Position numbers and translations under genes: made by a program
Notes under the pieces: model-generated
What the model was told of the DNA's origin: nothing
Seen by the model: only the letters and a program-made list of their open reading frames with translations
Databases searched by the model: none
Assembly (NCBI GenBank): GCA_963731665.1
Contig: CAVSWP010000008.1
Span: 806,001 to 870,000, forward strand
Length of the DNA: 64,000 bases
Source: Chersky-840 sp035604715
GTDB taxonomy: Bacteria; Actinomycetota; Acidimicrobiia; Acidimicrobiales; UBA8190
Direction: 5' to 3'
Shown: in pieces, positions 42,763 through 51,678 of the stretch
How the letters are laid out: each line of letters opens with the position of its first letter
Position numbering within the stretch: position 1 is the first letter of the stretch

Positions 42763-43965
42763 GTGTCGAACACGAAGCCGGTGGAGGACTGGACGACCGA
42801 CTTCGAAGTCCTCGACGAGCAGTACGTCCAGCACCCGTTCGAGATCTGGGACGAACTGCGTACCACGTGCCCAATCGCGGTTAGCGACCGGCGCGGCCGC
42901 ACGTGGCTTCCCACGACCTACGAGGACGTCACTGCCCTCGCGCACAACACCTCCACGTTTAGCTCGCTCGACGTGAGCGTGATCGCCGTCGTCCCAGAGC
43001 AAGGGGACGAGGACAAGCTCCCCTATGGCATGCCGCCCATATCGGCCGATCCGCCGCTGCACTCGTGGACAAGGCGACTCCTGTTGCCCTGGTTCTCTCA
43101 CAACAAGGTCGACTCCTACGAAGAGATGACGCGTGCGCTATGCGGCTCGCTGATCGACGCTGTGATCGAAGACGGGCGCACCGATGCGGCCCGTGGCTAT
43201 GCCCAACAAATCCCTGTCCGGGTGATCGCGACCATCCTGGGCGTCCCCGAGGAGATGTCAGACACGTTCACGGGTTGGGTTCGCGACTCCCTCGAGTTCG
43301 CCGACGATCCTGAGCGTCGCAAGCGCGGGAATTATGGCATCGGCTACTACCTATGGGATCAGATGCAGGTGCGTCGCGAAAAGCCCGGAGATGACCTGTT
43401 GAGCTACCTTTTGCACGCTGAGGTCGACGGCGCGTCGATCGAACCCACGATTGTCCTCGGCATGGCGATGTTGACGTTGATAGCCGGCATCGACACGACA
43501 TGGAGCGCGATCGGCTCGGCCCTCTGGCACCTCGCTGGCCACGATGACGACCGGAAACGGCTCGTCGCGGAGCCCGAACTCATGTCCACGGCCGTCGAGG
43601 AATTCCTCCGGGCGTATTCGCCGGTGACGATGGCACGCGTCGTGACCGAGGACGTGACGTTCCATGGTTGTCCGATGCGCGCGGGTGACAAGGTGTTGAT
43701 GAACTTCCCCGCAGCCAACCGAGACCCACAGGCGTTCGACCGTGCCGACCAGGTCGTACTCGACCGTGCCACCAACCGCCATGTGGCGTTCGGGTTGGGT
43801 ATTCACCGGTGCGCGGGATCCAACCTTGCGCGCATGGAATTGCGGGTCGCCCTCGAGGAGTGGCTCACGCGCATCCCGTCGTTCCACCTCGAGGAGGGGC
43901 GGCCGGTGTTGTGGGCCGGCGGGCAGGTGCGTGGACCGCGCGAGCTCCCCGTGGTGTTGCGATGA
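42763..43965 (+). CDS. Cytochrome P450
   Basis: This is 400 residues from GTG 42763. I-helix LIAGIDTTWSAIGSAL lies near residue 242, ExxR in EEFLRAYSPV near 283 and the heme loop AFGLGIHRCAGSNLARME near 344. The N-terminus with HPFEIWDELRTTCPIAVSDR is typical of soluble bacterial P450s. The canonical Thr of the AGxDTT motif is present. A 16-codon frame that overlaps its stop may be a truncated downstream partner. The substrate is unknown. Confidence 0.95.
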   Translation: MSNTKPVEDWTTDFEVLDEQYVQHPFEIWDELRTTCPIAVSDRRGRTWLPTTYEDVTALAHNTSTFSSLDVSVIAVVPEQGDEDKLPYGMPPISADPPLHSWTRRLLLPWFSHNKVDSYEEMTRALCGSLIDAVIEDGRTDAARGYAQQIPVRVIATILGVPEEMSDTFTGWVRDSLEFADDPERRKRGNYGIGYYLWDQMQVRREKPGDDLLSYLLHAEVDGASIEPTIVLGMAMLTLIAGIDTTWSAIGSALWHLAGHDDDRKRLVAEPELMSTAVEEFLRAYSPVTMARVVTEDVTFHGCPMRAGDKVLMNFPAANRDPQAFDRADQVVLDRATNRHVAFGLGIHRCAGSNLARMELRVALEEWLTRIPSFHLEEGRPVLWAGGQVRGPRELPVVLR

Positions 43966-44012
43966 GCCTCGAGATCGACGCCCTCGAGGTCGAGGTCCGC
44001 ACGGCAAGGTAG
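43962..44012 (+). pseudogene. 16-codon frame coupled to the P450, possible truncated partner
   Basis: ATG 43962 overlaps the P450 stop (ATGA) and encodes MSLEIDALEVEVRTAR before a TAG at 44,010. The position is exactly where P450-associated ferredoxin genes usually start, but it ends before any cysteine. A hairpin CCCCGA/TCGGGG (44,016-44,030) follows. It could be a ferredoxin remnant or a coincidental frame. From 44,031 to 44,315 no gene is visible. Confidence 0.3.
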
Positions 44013-44315
44013 TCGCCCCGACCCTCGGGGTGCGGGGTCACCCGCTCCGAACGATAACGCCGTGACGATCAAGATGACGATTCGCGACCGTTGGTGATGA
44101 TCGGCCTATGCCTCTTTGCAAGCGACACTGGAATGGCGGCATATGTGCGCGCAGTTGCTTGCGACCTCAATGGGTCGGGCTCTGACGCGGGGCGAGGTGG
44201 ACCAGGCCGACGCCGTCGGTATTGATCCAGTCGGTCTTTCGGCGCCCTACCCCTTCCCTTCATCAATTCTGATGGGGTCCCGCAAGTCCTGTGTCTGTAG
44301 CGTGATCGGAGCGCG

Positions 44316-47300
44316 ATGTCTAGCGCATCCGAAGGGGGCCCGATGGGCTGGCGTTTTCCGGGAAACCGTCATTGGGGTCCGTCGGGTACCGCGACCCGCG
44401 TTGGGATTGCGAGCCTCATAGTCGGCGTCGGCTGTCTTGCGGGCGCATTGAGTGTGGTCATGGGGGCGGCCGCGAACGCGCTGCCGGCTGACTGGGCCAC
44501 GCAACAACAATTCCCGATAGCCCAGGACACCTATAGCGCCATCGCGTGCAACGATGCTTCAAGCTGCTTCGCCGTGGGTGCCCAGGTCACATCCAATGCA
44601 GGCGTGGTCGTTTCCACAACCGACGGCGGCTCGCATTGGACGCCCCAAACCCTGCCCAGCGGGGCCGGATCGCTCGCGGGAGTGACGTGCACGTCGAGCG
44701 CAGACTGTTGGGCCGTGGGGAGCGATCCCACCTTCACCAATGGAGTGGTCTTGTCCACCGATGACGGTGGGGCCACTTGGAGCACCCAGAGCTTGCCAAG
44801 CGGCATAGGGCCTCTTTCTTCAATCACCTGCACGTCAGGGTCACATTGTTGGGCCGTCGGCGCCGACTTCCTTGAAGGCGTGGGGGGAACCGGCACGGGC
44901 ACGGGCACGGGAACCGGCACGGGCACGGAAACCGGGACGGGAACCGGAACGGGGACGGGGACGGGCACGGGTATCGGCTCTGGCACCGGCAACACCGGCC
45001 CAGGCGCCACCGTCCCCGACAGCGGCATCGCCGTGGCGACGACTGACGGTGGGGCCACATGGAGCAGCCAAGTCCTGCCCAGTGACGCCGGGCCGCTCTC
45101 GGGGGTGGCGTGTGTCTCGAGTTCGGATTGCTGGGCGGTTGGTAGTGATCCCACCAACACCACCGGCTTGGCGTTGTCCACGACAGACGGCGGAAGTACC
45201 TGGGACGCTCAAAGCCTGCCCGCCAACGTGGGTCCGCTGGCGGCGGTGTCATGCGGGTCAGGTTCCGATTGCCAAGCGGCGGGCACCTCCCCCATTGCCG
45301 GAAACGGGGCGCTCGTCGGTATGGTCGTCGCCACCACCGACGGAGGGTCGACCTGGAGGACCGGGACCCTGCCCAACGGCACCGGGCCGCTGGGGGCGGT
45401 GGCGTGTACCGCCGGCACCGAGTGCTGGGCTGCAGGCAGCGGCTTCACCGGCGGTGACGGCGTGGTCGTCTCCACCAGTGACGGGTCGACTTGGAGCGCC
45501 CAGACTCTTCCTTCGAGCACGGGCCCACTCGCCGGATTGGCCTGTCCTTCGAACTCAGCCTGCTTCGCCGTGGGCAGCGGTCCGTACGGCGGCTTCACGG
45601 TCACCGGCACCGCCGTGCGAGCGGCTCTCAAGGATCGTGTCGTCAGAGCATCGGTAGCCAAGGCCTCTGTGTCGCTCGACCTGGGCTCGGGCGATGCTCT
45701 CTTATACGGCTCGGGGAACCCGGGCGTGATCGTGGCCACCACGGACGGCGGCAATACCTGGAGCACTCAGCCCGTGTCGTTGAGCGGGCTGACCAGCCTC
45801 TCCTCGATGTCGTGCCCGCAAGCACTGGACTGTTGGGCGCTCGCCTCAGATCCGAGCGGGACCCCCGTCGTGCTGGCGACCACTGACGGGTGGCACACAT
45901 GGAGCACTCAGAGCGTTCCCACCCGTGTGGATGAGCTCAGCGGCATCACGTGTGCGAGCTCATCGGACTGCTGGGCGGTCGGCGGGAACATCGCATATAC
46001 ACCCACGAGCATCACCGCCAGCGGCGTCGTGTTGGCTACCACCGATGGTGGTACGACCTGGAATGCCGAGACGGTTCCCGAAGGGACCGGACTGCTGAGC
46101 GGTGTGGCATGTGCCTCCGCCTCCGACTGCTGGGCGGTTGGTTACGACGTGCTGACTGAGGTGGGGATCGTCCTTGGCACCACGGATGGCGGTGCGACCT
46201 GGACCGCCCAAACCCTTCCCAACGGCACCGGTGCACTGTCTTCGGCGGCGTGCGCGTCCAGCTCCGACTGTTGGGTTGTGGGTAGCCAGCCCCAGGGGGA
46301 AGGCGCCGCCGTGGCCGCCACCACCGATGGCGGTGCTACCTGGAGCCTCCAGCAGGTTCCCGTCGGCTCGGGGCCGCTGCTGTCCATAGCGTGTCCCTCT
46401 ACGTCGACCTGCTTTGCGTCGGGCAGCGCGGTGTACGGGGGTGAAGTCCTCGCCACCACCGATGGCGGAGCCACTTGGGCGACACAGAACCTCCCCTCGT
46501 CAATCCAAGACCTGACGAGCATCTCGTGCCCCAGCCCGGATGACTGCTGGGCAGGTGGGGGGGCGACCCCCATCGGAATCGGCGTCGTTGGTCCCCTGGG
46601 ACCTTCGAGCGGCGGCGACACCATCGTGGCTACCACCGATGGAGGGAGCCTGTGGAGCGTCCAGGGTGTGCCCAGTGACGTCCTCGGTGTGGCGTCCGTC
46701 TCGTGTTCGTCAACTACGGACTGCTGGGCCTCGGGGATGACCGAAAGCGACTATGCGATCCTGTCGGAGGTCGGTGTCACGGTCACTCCGACCACGACAC
46801 TGCCGCCACCGGTCACTGTCCCCAACGGCAACGCCACGCCCTACGAGCTGTACTGCCCGGGGTCACCGGTGGGAGACATCGTCCTCAACAACGTCACCAC
46901 GACGGCCGCACTATCACCCCCGAATCCCTCCGCTGGCGAGCAATTTCACGTGGTCAACTACCAAACCCAGCTTATGATCCCGTCCTCGATCGCATCGGCG
47001 GCGCAGGCCCTGGGCAACACCGAAATTACGGGGACGGCTTCAGCGGCGGTGGATGCCGCCGGGGCAACGCCCTCATCGATCGCCACGGGCAAGCTCAGCT
47101 TTAACCTTCCCCTCCCCCGACCGGTGCCCGCGTCAGGCGTGACCCTGATCGTGCCGTCGACTCCGGGGACCATCGGCCCATTCGTGTCTTCGGGGGGTCA
47201 AATCACCATCTCCGAAGACAGTCACGCAACACTGAGCTTGGTGGTCTCGGGAAGCAGCCTTGGGCTTACCTGTACCACCTATCCTAACAACAGCGCGGCC

Positions 47301-47852
47301 TCCGGCATCGTGGCGGGCAGCCCGCCTGGCTCACCCATCTCGCCGGTCATCGCAACCACCCAGTCTGGGACTTCGACCACCACGCTCGCGACGACGGCAC
47401 CCACGACCACGACGACCACTGCTTCCCCGACCACGAGCACGACCCCGGGCTCAACGGTCACGAGCCTCGCCCCCGCCGGTGGTAGCTCGACAACGAGCAA
47501 TGGCTCGGCGGGAGGAGCCGTCACGACTGCGAATTCGGGATCGACTCTCTCCCGGACGTCGGGCTCGATCACCCAGGCCAGCTCCGGTGCCTTGGCCTTC
47601 ACCGGCCCGGGAAGAGCCACCGAGTGGCTCGGGGTGTCCGGTCTGGTGCTCACCCTTCTCGGGTTGGCACTCCTCGGTCTTGTCGATGCACCCCGTCGAG
47701 TTTTGAGGCGCCTTGCGTATCTCGGCCCCGGACGTTGGCATACGTGGCGTGCTCGCGGCTTGAGCTCACGAGGACGTCTGTCTGCCGGCGCACTTGGCTC
47801 CCGGCTCGTGAGCAGCGCAGTGCGTGGCTCCAGGTGGCTCTTGGGTCGCTGA
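44316..47852 (+). CDS. Large sortase-anchored beta-propeller-like surface protein
   Basis: This is 1,178 residues. A signal segment (ATRVGIASLIVGVGCLAGAL) is followed by about a dozen repeats of roughly 60-70 residues with the pattern VVxATTDGGATWxxQxLPxG, then GPLSGVACxSSSDCWAVG. This is like BNR/Ycf48-type propeller blades with an added Cys pair in each unit. A GTGTGT-rich linker interrupts the third repeat. The C-terminus is Thr/Ser/Pro-rich, then ALAFTGPG (a LAXTG-type class E sortase motif), one membrane helix LSGLVLTLLGLALLGLV-like, and an Arg-rich tail of about 50 residues, longer than usual. It is likely an adhesin or cell-wall displayed sensor. Confidence 0.85.
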   Translation: MSSASEGGPMGWRFPGNRHWGPSGTATRVGIASLIVGVGCLAGALSVVMGAAANALPADWATQQQFPIAQDTYSAIACNDASSCFAVGAQVTSNAGVVVSTTDGGSHWTPQTLPSGAGSLAGVTCTSSADCWAVGSDPTFTNGVVLSTDDGGATWSTQSLPSGIGPLSSITCTSGSHCWAVGADFLEGVGGTGTGTGTGTGTGTETGTGTGTGTGTGTGIGSGTGNTGPGATVPDSGIAVATTDGGATWSSQVLPSDAGPLSGVACVSSSDCWAVGSDPTNTTGLALSTTDGGSTWDAQSLPANVGPLAAVSCGSGSDCQAAGTSPIAGNGALVGMVVATTDGGSTWRTGTLPNGTGPLGAVACTAGTECWAAGSGFTGGDGVVVSTSDGSTWSAQTLPSSTGPLAGLACPSNSACFAVGSGPYGGFTVTGTAVRAALKDRVVRASVAKASVSLDLGSGDALLYGSGNPGVIVATTDGGNTWSTQPVSLSGLTSLSSMSCPQALDCWALASDPSGTPVVLATTDGWHTWSTQSVPTRVDELSGITCASSSDCWAVGGNIAYTPTSITASGVVLATTDGGTTWNAETVPEGTGLLSGVACASASDCWAVGYDVLTEVGIVLGTTDGGATWTAQTLPNGTGALSSAACASSSDCWVVGSQPQGEGAAVAATTDGGATWSLQQVPVGSGPLLSIACPSTSTCFASGSAVYGGEVLATTDGGATWATQNLPSSIQDLTSISCPSPDDCWAGGGATPIGIGVVGPLGPSSGGDTIVATTDGGSLWSVQGVPSDVLGVASVSCSSTTDCWASGMTESDYAILSEVGVTVTPTTTLPPPVTVPNGNATPYELYCPGSPVGDIVLNNVTTTAALSPPNPSAGEQFHVVNYQTQLMIPSSIASAAQALGNTEITGTASAAVDAAGATPSSIATGKLSFNLPLPRPVPASGVTLIVPSTPGTIGPFVSSGGQITISEDSHATLSLVVSGSSLGLTCTTYPNNSAASGIVAGSPPGSPISPVIATTQSGTSTTTLATTAPTTTTTTASPTTSTTPGSTVTSLAPAGGSSTTSNGSAGGAVTTANSGSTLSRTSGSITQASSGALAFTGPGRATEWLGVSGLVLTLLGLALLGLVDAPRRVLRRLAYLGPGRWHTWRARGLSSRGRLSAGALGSRLVSSAVRGSRWLLGR
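44887..44970 (+). repeat. Hexanucleotide (GGNACG/GGNACC) minisatellite inside the surface-protein gene
   Basis: About 14 tandem 6-base units, mostly GGCACG with GGAACC and GGGACG variants, encode alternating Gly-Thr. Because the unit is a multiple of three, slippage would change linker length without breaking the frame. Confidence 0.85.
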
Positions 47853-47859
47853 CCCGCTG

Positions 47860-48435
47860 TTACACCCTGACGCTTGGGGTGGCGAAGTCGACCTTCTCGG
47901 CCGTGGCCGTCCCGGTTGTACGGCCCGGGTAGCTGACCCAGGACATGCAGACGTTGAGCTCGTCGACGACGTTCGAGGCCTCGATCTTGGTCCCGTTGTC
48001 GAGCTCCATTGTCATCGTGGTGTGGGCGTCCTCGATGAGGGTCAGGTCATAGCCCCGGTCCAGAGCGCCGTACGCCGTGGCGCGGACGCACCAGTTGGTG
48101 GCGGCGCCAGCCAGCACGACGTGGGTCGCGCCCAGCTGGCCGAGTACCTGCTCGAGCTCGGTCTGCTCGAACGACGAGTTGAACCTCTTGTGGATCAGCG
48201 GCTCGCCCTTTCCAGGTACCAGCTCCGGCACCCACTGCCACTGCGGGCTTCCGTGAGGCAGCTCGTCATCGGAGTGCTGCACCCACACCACAGGCACCCC
48301 CTCGGCGCGAGCGCGCCCTACGGCACGCGCAACGTTCTTGGTGATCCGCTCGGAATCCCACGACTCGTCCATCACGCCGACCTGCACGTCGACCACCAGA
48401 AGCACCCTTTTGTCACCCTCGCGGACCGTTGCCAT
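47860..48435 (-). CDS. Isochorismatase-like cysteine hydrolase
   Basis: This is 191 residues from ATG 48435 (the frame to 48717 is non-coding in character upstream). Catalytic triad positions are visible: Asp in VLLVVDVQVGVMD near residue 15, Lys in LIHKRFNSSFEQTELEQVL near 81, Cys in LAGAATNWCVRATAYGALDR near 113. The family includes nicotinamidases, isochorismatases and ureidoacrylate hydrolases. The specific substrate is not deducible. Confidence 0.92.
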   Translation of the reverse strand: MATVREGDKRVLLVVDVQVGVMDESWDSERITKNVARAVGRARAEGVPVVWVQHSDDELPHGSPQWQWVPELVPGKGEPLIHKRFNSSFEQTELEQVLGQLGATHVVLAGAATNWCVRATAYGALDRGYDLTLIEDAHTTMTMELDNGTKIEASNVVDELNVCMSWVSYPGRTTGTATAEKVDFATPSVRV

Positions 48436-48638
48436 GGTGATTCCCTTTCGCACGCGCCGTCCAACGGCCGCAATAGTAGAGCGATCTCGTTCATGACCGA
48501 CCGCTCGAGCCGACACCTCGACATCGAGGTCGAAGACCTCGACGCTTCCGCCGGTGTGGCAATTGCCCTGAGAGCGCGGCTCACCCACTTCCAGCGGCAA
48601 GACGGCGCTGCCCGTCGAATGCAGGCCGATCCCGACGT

Positions 48639-48995
48639 TCAGCTCATTACGTGCGGGGCCATCATCTGGAACGGAGGGAGCGTGGCGCCCTGCGGCTCGT
48701 CTCGCCCCCAGGAGCACGTCGGCAAGTCATCGAGGACGTCGGCCGTCTCATCGTCACCTGTCGTCTTGATGGTCCGGATGCCACACCAGCATCGCCAGGG
48801 ATGGACGAACACAGGGTCGTGCATTGCGTTCACGGTGTAGAAGAGGTCCCCGGCGGTGAGCCTGCCCAGCACGGTGGCCATGTCCCAGCGTTCCGGGGAC
48901 CCCGGCTTGGCAGCGGTCTCCACTCCGGTGATGTGCCGGTGTCCCCAATTCGTCAACGACCGGGCGACGCACGATATCTGAAACGCCTCTGCCAT
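48639..48995 (-). CDS. DUF3892-like small protein
   Basis: This is 118 residues from ATG 48995 with AGAGG upstream. The pattern HRHITGVETAAK, then WDMATVLGRLTAGDLFYTVN, CGIRTIKTTGDDETADVLDD and LPTC is the order seen in DUF3892 proteins: a basic beta strand, an aromatic-rich hairpin and a C-terminal Leu-Pro-x-Cys. Unknown function, usually cytoplasmic. Confidence 0.65.
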   Translation of the reverse strand: MAEAFQISCVARSLTNWGHRHITGVETAAKPGSPERWDMATVLGRLTAGDLFYTVNAMHDPVFVHPWRCWCGIRTIKTTGDDETADVLDDLPTCSWGRDEPQGATLPPFQMMAPHVMS

Positions 48996-49211
48996 GGCCT
49001 GCCTCTTCCGATGACCTCCCGGGTAATCGCGGCGCAATCAATGACTATCCCCAAATCATACGAACAATCACAGACGGACGGACCGGGAAGGTTCTCGGCG
49101 GCGAACAACCGATGCACAACTTCGCCCCTCACTCCTGTCAAAGGCGGCCCGCGGGTGCCGAGAATCACAGAGGCTGTCCAAGACAACCCCTTCCAAGGCA
49201 GACAGAGAGAC

Positions 49212-49442
49212 ATGAGCGTTTTCCGGATCGTCTACCGTCAGCTCGAGGCGGACCGGCGCCCGCCTGAGGACGTCGAAGCCGTCGAGTTCGTGCAGATGGA
49301 ACCTTGGATCGTGTTCCTTGACCCGGCTGGAACCTGTCTCACCGTTCGTACCGAGCACGTGGAACACATCGAAAGGGTGCCCCTCATGCTTCCCGTTCCT
49401 CAGCCCGAGACGAGCCTGCCGTCGGACCTCCCCTTGGGTTGA
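49212..49442 (+). CDS. Small hypothetical protein
   Basis: This is 76 residues from ATG 49212 with AGACAGAGAGA upstream: MSVFRIVYRQLEADRRPPED, then FVQMEPWIVFLDPAGTCLTV and RTEHVEHIERVPLMLPVPQP. A short beta-alpha-beta protein with no recognisable family. The reading frame is much longer upstream, but that part overlaps the DUF3892-like gene on the other strand and is not coding. Confidence 0.6.
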   Translation: MSVFRIVYRQLEADRRPPEDVEAVEFVQMEPWIVFLDPAGTCLTVRTEHVEHIERVPLMLPVPQPETSLPSDLPLG

Positions 49443-49472
49443 CCCGTCAGCCGTTGACGGTAGGCGAGGAAG

Positions 49473-50237
49473 TCAGGTGACAGATTCCGACCAGGCGACG
49501 TCGACGAGAAGGTCGGCCACAAGGTCGGGACGGCTCAGGAACGGTGAGTGCCCGGTGGGCCACTCGACGACCCGATCGGCACGGCGGCCCAGGATCCTCT
49601 GCAGGTCAGGGTGGACGATGTTGTCGAGGGTGCACACGGCATAGGTCGAAGCCCGCTGACGCCAAGCCACTTCGTTCGGCGTCTGTGTCAGGGTCACCAT
49701 CGGGTGCGGCCCGAGCCGGTCGACCGCCCTATCGGCAAGATCGTCCGGACAGTCGTTGTAGAACAGGGCTCGTGCCCCCTGAGCCTCGACCGTGCTGGTG
49801 GCGTCTTCGGCCACACGAAACGAGGCGAGCGCGTCGGGGCGGCCCGAGTAATCCAGATGGCCGGCCTCAGACGCATCGGTCGCGACACTCATCGCCGACT
49901 CTCCCTCGTCGAGGTTGAAGGCGGCGATGTACACGAGATGCGATACCCGGGGATGAACGCCCGCTTCGGTGATGACCACTCCCCCATAGGAATGGCCGAC
50001 GAGGACGACGGGACTTGCCAGTCGGTCCAACACTGTTCGCACCCTGTCGGCATCCCCATGGAGGTCGGTGAGGGGCCCGTCGTCAACCCCGTGCCCCGGG
50101 AGATCGATGGCCATCGCCGCGACGTCGCGTTCCGCCAGTAGATCCACGACTTGCTCCCAACACCACGCGCCGTGCCATGCACCGTGGACGAGAAGCACCG
50201 GTCTTGGACCCACACCCCATTGTGCCAGGGTCGGCAC
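49473..50237 (-). CDS. Alpha/beta hydrolase
   Basis: This is 254 residues. Oxyanion loop VLLVHGAWHGAWCWEQVVDL is near residue 14, nucleophile elbow VVLVGHSYGGVVITEA near 79, and the catalytic His in VVEWPTGHSPFLSRPDLVAD near 228. This matches the esterase/hydroxynitrile-lyase/methylesterase-like group. The gene is 9 bases downstream of the HSL-type hydrolase on the same strand, so the two are probably one operon. Confidence 0.92.
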   Translation of the reverse strand: MPTLAQWGVGPRPVLLVHGAWHGAWCWEQVVDLLAERDVAAMAIDLPGHGVDDGPLTDLHGDADRVRTVLDRLASPVVLVGHSYGGVVITEAGVHPRVSHLVYIAAFNLDEGESAMSVATDASEAGHLDYSGRPDALASFRVAEDATSTVEAQGARALFYNDCPDDLADRAVDRLGPHPMVTLTQTPNEVAWRQRASTYAVCTLDNIVHPDLQRILGRRADRVVEWPTGHSPFLSRPDLVADLLVDVAWSESVT

Positions 50238-50246
50238 CGGCCGGGT

Positions 50247-51206
50247 CTACTGCGCGCGATCGTCCTCGAGACAACCACGCAGGAAGCCCTCCAGACGTGG
50301 CCACCAGTGGGTCAACACCGTGGCGAGCCCGATGCATCCGTGGGGGGCGTCGGGGTACACGAGCATCTCGGCCCGGTTCCCGGCCACCACCCAGCGATTG
50401 GCGAAGAACAAGGTGTCGTCGACGAGGTGATCAGCGGTCCCGACGGTGAACAGCCCCGGGGGCATGCCCCGCAGGTCGGCATACATGGGCGACAGGCTCG
50501 GGTTACGCCGTTGCTCCGAAGACATGCCTGGTGCGAACTGCTCGATCATGAACTCCATGTCGATAGGGTCGAGGAGGTCTGCGTCGGGCTCCAGACCGGT
50601 GCCCATCGCGCTTGGTGTGCCGCCGAGGTCGTAGGCGCCGAAGACGAGGTTGGCTCCGCAGAACCGGCCACCGAGTCCATGGCGATCACGCATCCTGAGC
50701 AGGGTCACAGCCGACAGGTGGGCACCAGCGGACTCCCCGCCGATGAGAAGACGCTCGGTGCCGTACTCGGCGGCCGCGTTCCCGATCAGCCACAAGGCCG
50801 CCGCCTCGCAGTCGTCTGGTCCCGCCGGGTAGGGGTGCTCAGGCGCCAGCCGGTACTCGACGCTCACGATGGCCAGGTTCAGCTGCTGGCACAGCGCTTC
50901 GTTCAACAGGTCGGTCAGCTCGGGCTCGCCGGTCATCCAGCCGCCCCCGTGGATGTGGAGCATGGCTCCCTCCGCCCGATCGGGCCGGAACTCTCGGAGG
51001 CGAAGCGGCCCGGCAGGACCAGGGACCATGCGGTCCACCCCCTTCTCCGAACGCAGCACCAGCGCTGATTCCGCGGCCCGTCGGGCCTGGGCACGTTCCA
51101 GCGCGGAGCCGGTGTCCTCAGCGGGGGGAAAGCGATCGACGAACTCCTTGGACTCCGACCGGATCTGTTCCCGTGCCTCCTCGAGCTCCTCGTCCCACAG
51201 CCTCAT
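50247..51206 (-). CDS. Alpha/beta hydrolase of the HSL (fold-3) family
   Basis: This is 319 residues. The hormone-sensitive-lipase oxyanion motif MLHIHGGGWMTGEPELTD lies near residue 81, the nucleophile Ser in LLIGGESAGAHLSAVTLLRM near 156, and the acid and His in VYPDAPHGCIGLA near 288. It acts on short-chain acyl esters or lactones. Upstream at 51,264 is an epoxide-hydrolase-like gene on the same strand (gap 57 bases), so a shared catabolic role for a cyclic ester/epoxide is possible. Confidence 0.93.
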   Translation of the reverse strand: MRLWDEELEEAREQIRSESKEFVDRFPPAEDTGSALERAQARRAAESALVLRSEKGVDRMVPGPAGPLRLREFRPDRAEGAMLHIHGGGWMTGEPELTDLLNEALCQQLNLAIVSVEYRLAPEHPYPAGPDDCEAAALWLIGNAAAEYGTERLLIGGESAGAHLSAVTLLRMRDRHGLGGRFCGANLVFGAYDLGGTPSAMGTGLEPDADLLDPIDMEFMIEQFAPGMSSEQRRNPSLSPMYADLRGMPPGLFTVGTADHLVDDTLFFANRWVVAGNRAEMLVYPDAPHGCIGLATVLTHWWPRLEGFLRGCLEDDRAQ

Positions 51207-51263
51207 TGGTCACCTCGAGCTTCCTGGTCTCTTCCGTCCGATCACGCTAACCAATCGGCCTCC

Positions 51264-51653
51264 CTAGGCCTTGTCGTAGGCGGCTCGGGCGGGGCCGAGG
51301 TCGAAATACTCTCGCCAGGCCCGGATGCGGCCGTCTTCGATCTCGAAGACACCACAGATCGGCAAGGTGACGGCCTTCCCGTTGATCGTGATGTGGTCCG
51401 TCCGCTCGTTCATCACGACGTTGGCGGAGGCGACCTGGTGATGGACCTCCAGACGCCCCGGGGGGACGTCGGCGAATTTGTCCACGAACTCGCGGATGGC
51501 CGGCTTCCCGACGATCGCCGTCAGGGGGACGCTGTGATAGACGGCGTCCTCGGCGAAGCAGTCGATGATGTACTGGGTGTCTCGATGCTCCCACGCGGCG
51601 AGGAAATCCCGGATCAACCTGTCGTTGCGTCCCTCGGGGGTGTCCGCGTCCAT
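51264..51653 (-). CDS. Limonene-epoxide-hydrolase-like (SnoaL-fold) protein, active-site variant
   Basis: This is 129 residues from ATG 51653. The small alpha+beta cone fold shows FLAAWEHRDTQYIIDCFAED, AVYHSVPLTAIVGK, MNERTDHITINGKAVTL and GRIRAWREYFDL. In limonene epoxide hydrolase (Rhodococcus) the catalytic set is Tyr53, Asn55, Arg99, Asp101 and Asp132; here Tyr, Arg and Asp101 are kept but Asn55 is Ser (YHS) and Asp132 is Glu (WRE). Activity may therefore differ. A better-preserved paralogue is at 55,568-55,942. Confidence 0.85.
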   Translation of the reverse strand: MDADTPEGRNDRLIRDFLAAWEHRDTQYIIDCFAEDAVYHSVPLTAIVGKPAIREFVDKFADVPPGRLEVHHQVASANVVMNERTDHITINGKAVTLPICGVFEIEDGRIRAWREYFDLGPARAAYDKA

Positions 51654-51678
51654 GATGGGCTCCGCTTCCCGGCCCTCC

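Noticed and set aside
42373..43101. 242-codon minus-strand frame over the start of the second P450
   Set aside because: Overlaps the P450 reading frame with its conserved N-terminal region; composition is antisense-like.
44887..44970. CRISPR-like or satellite array
   Set aside because: The 6-base units are within a reading frame and encode Gly-Thr; there are no spacers.
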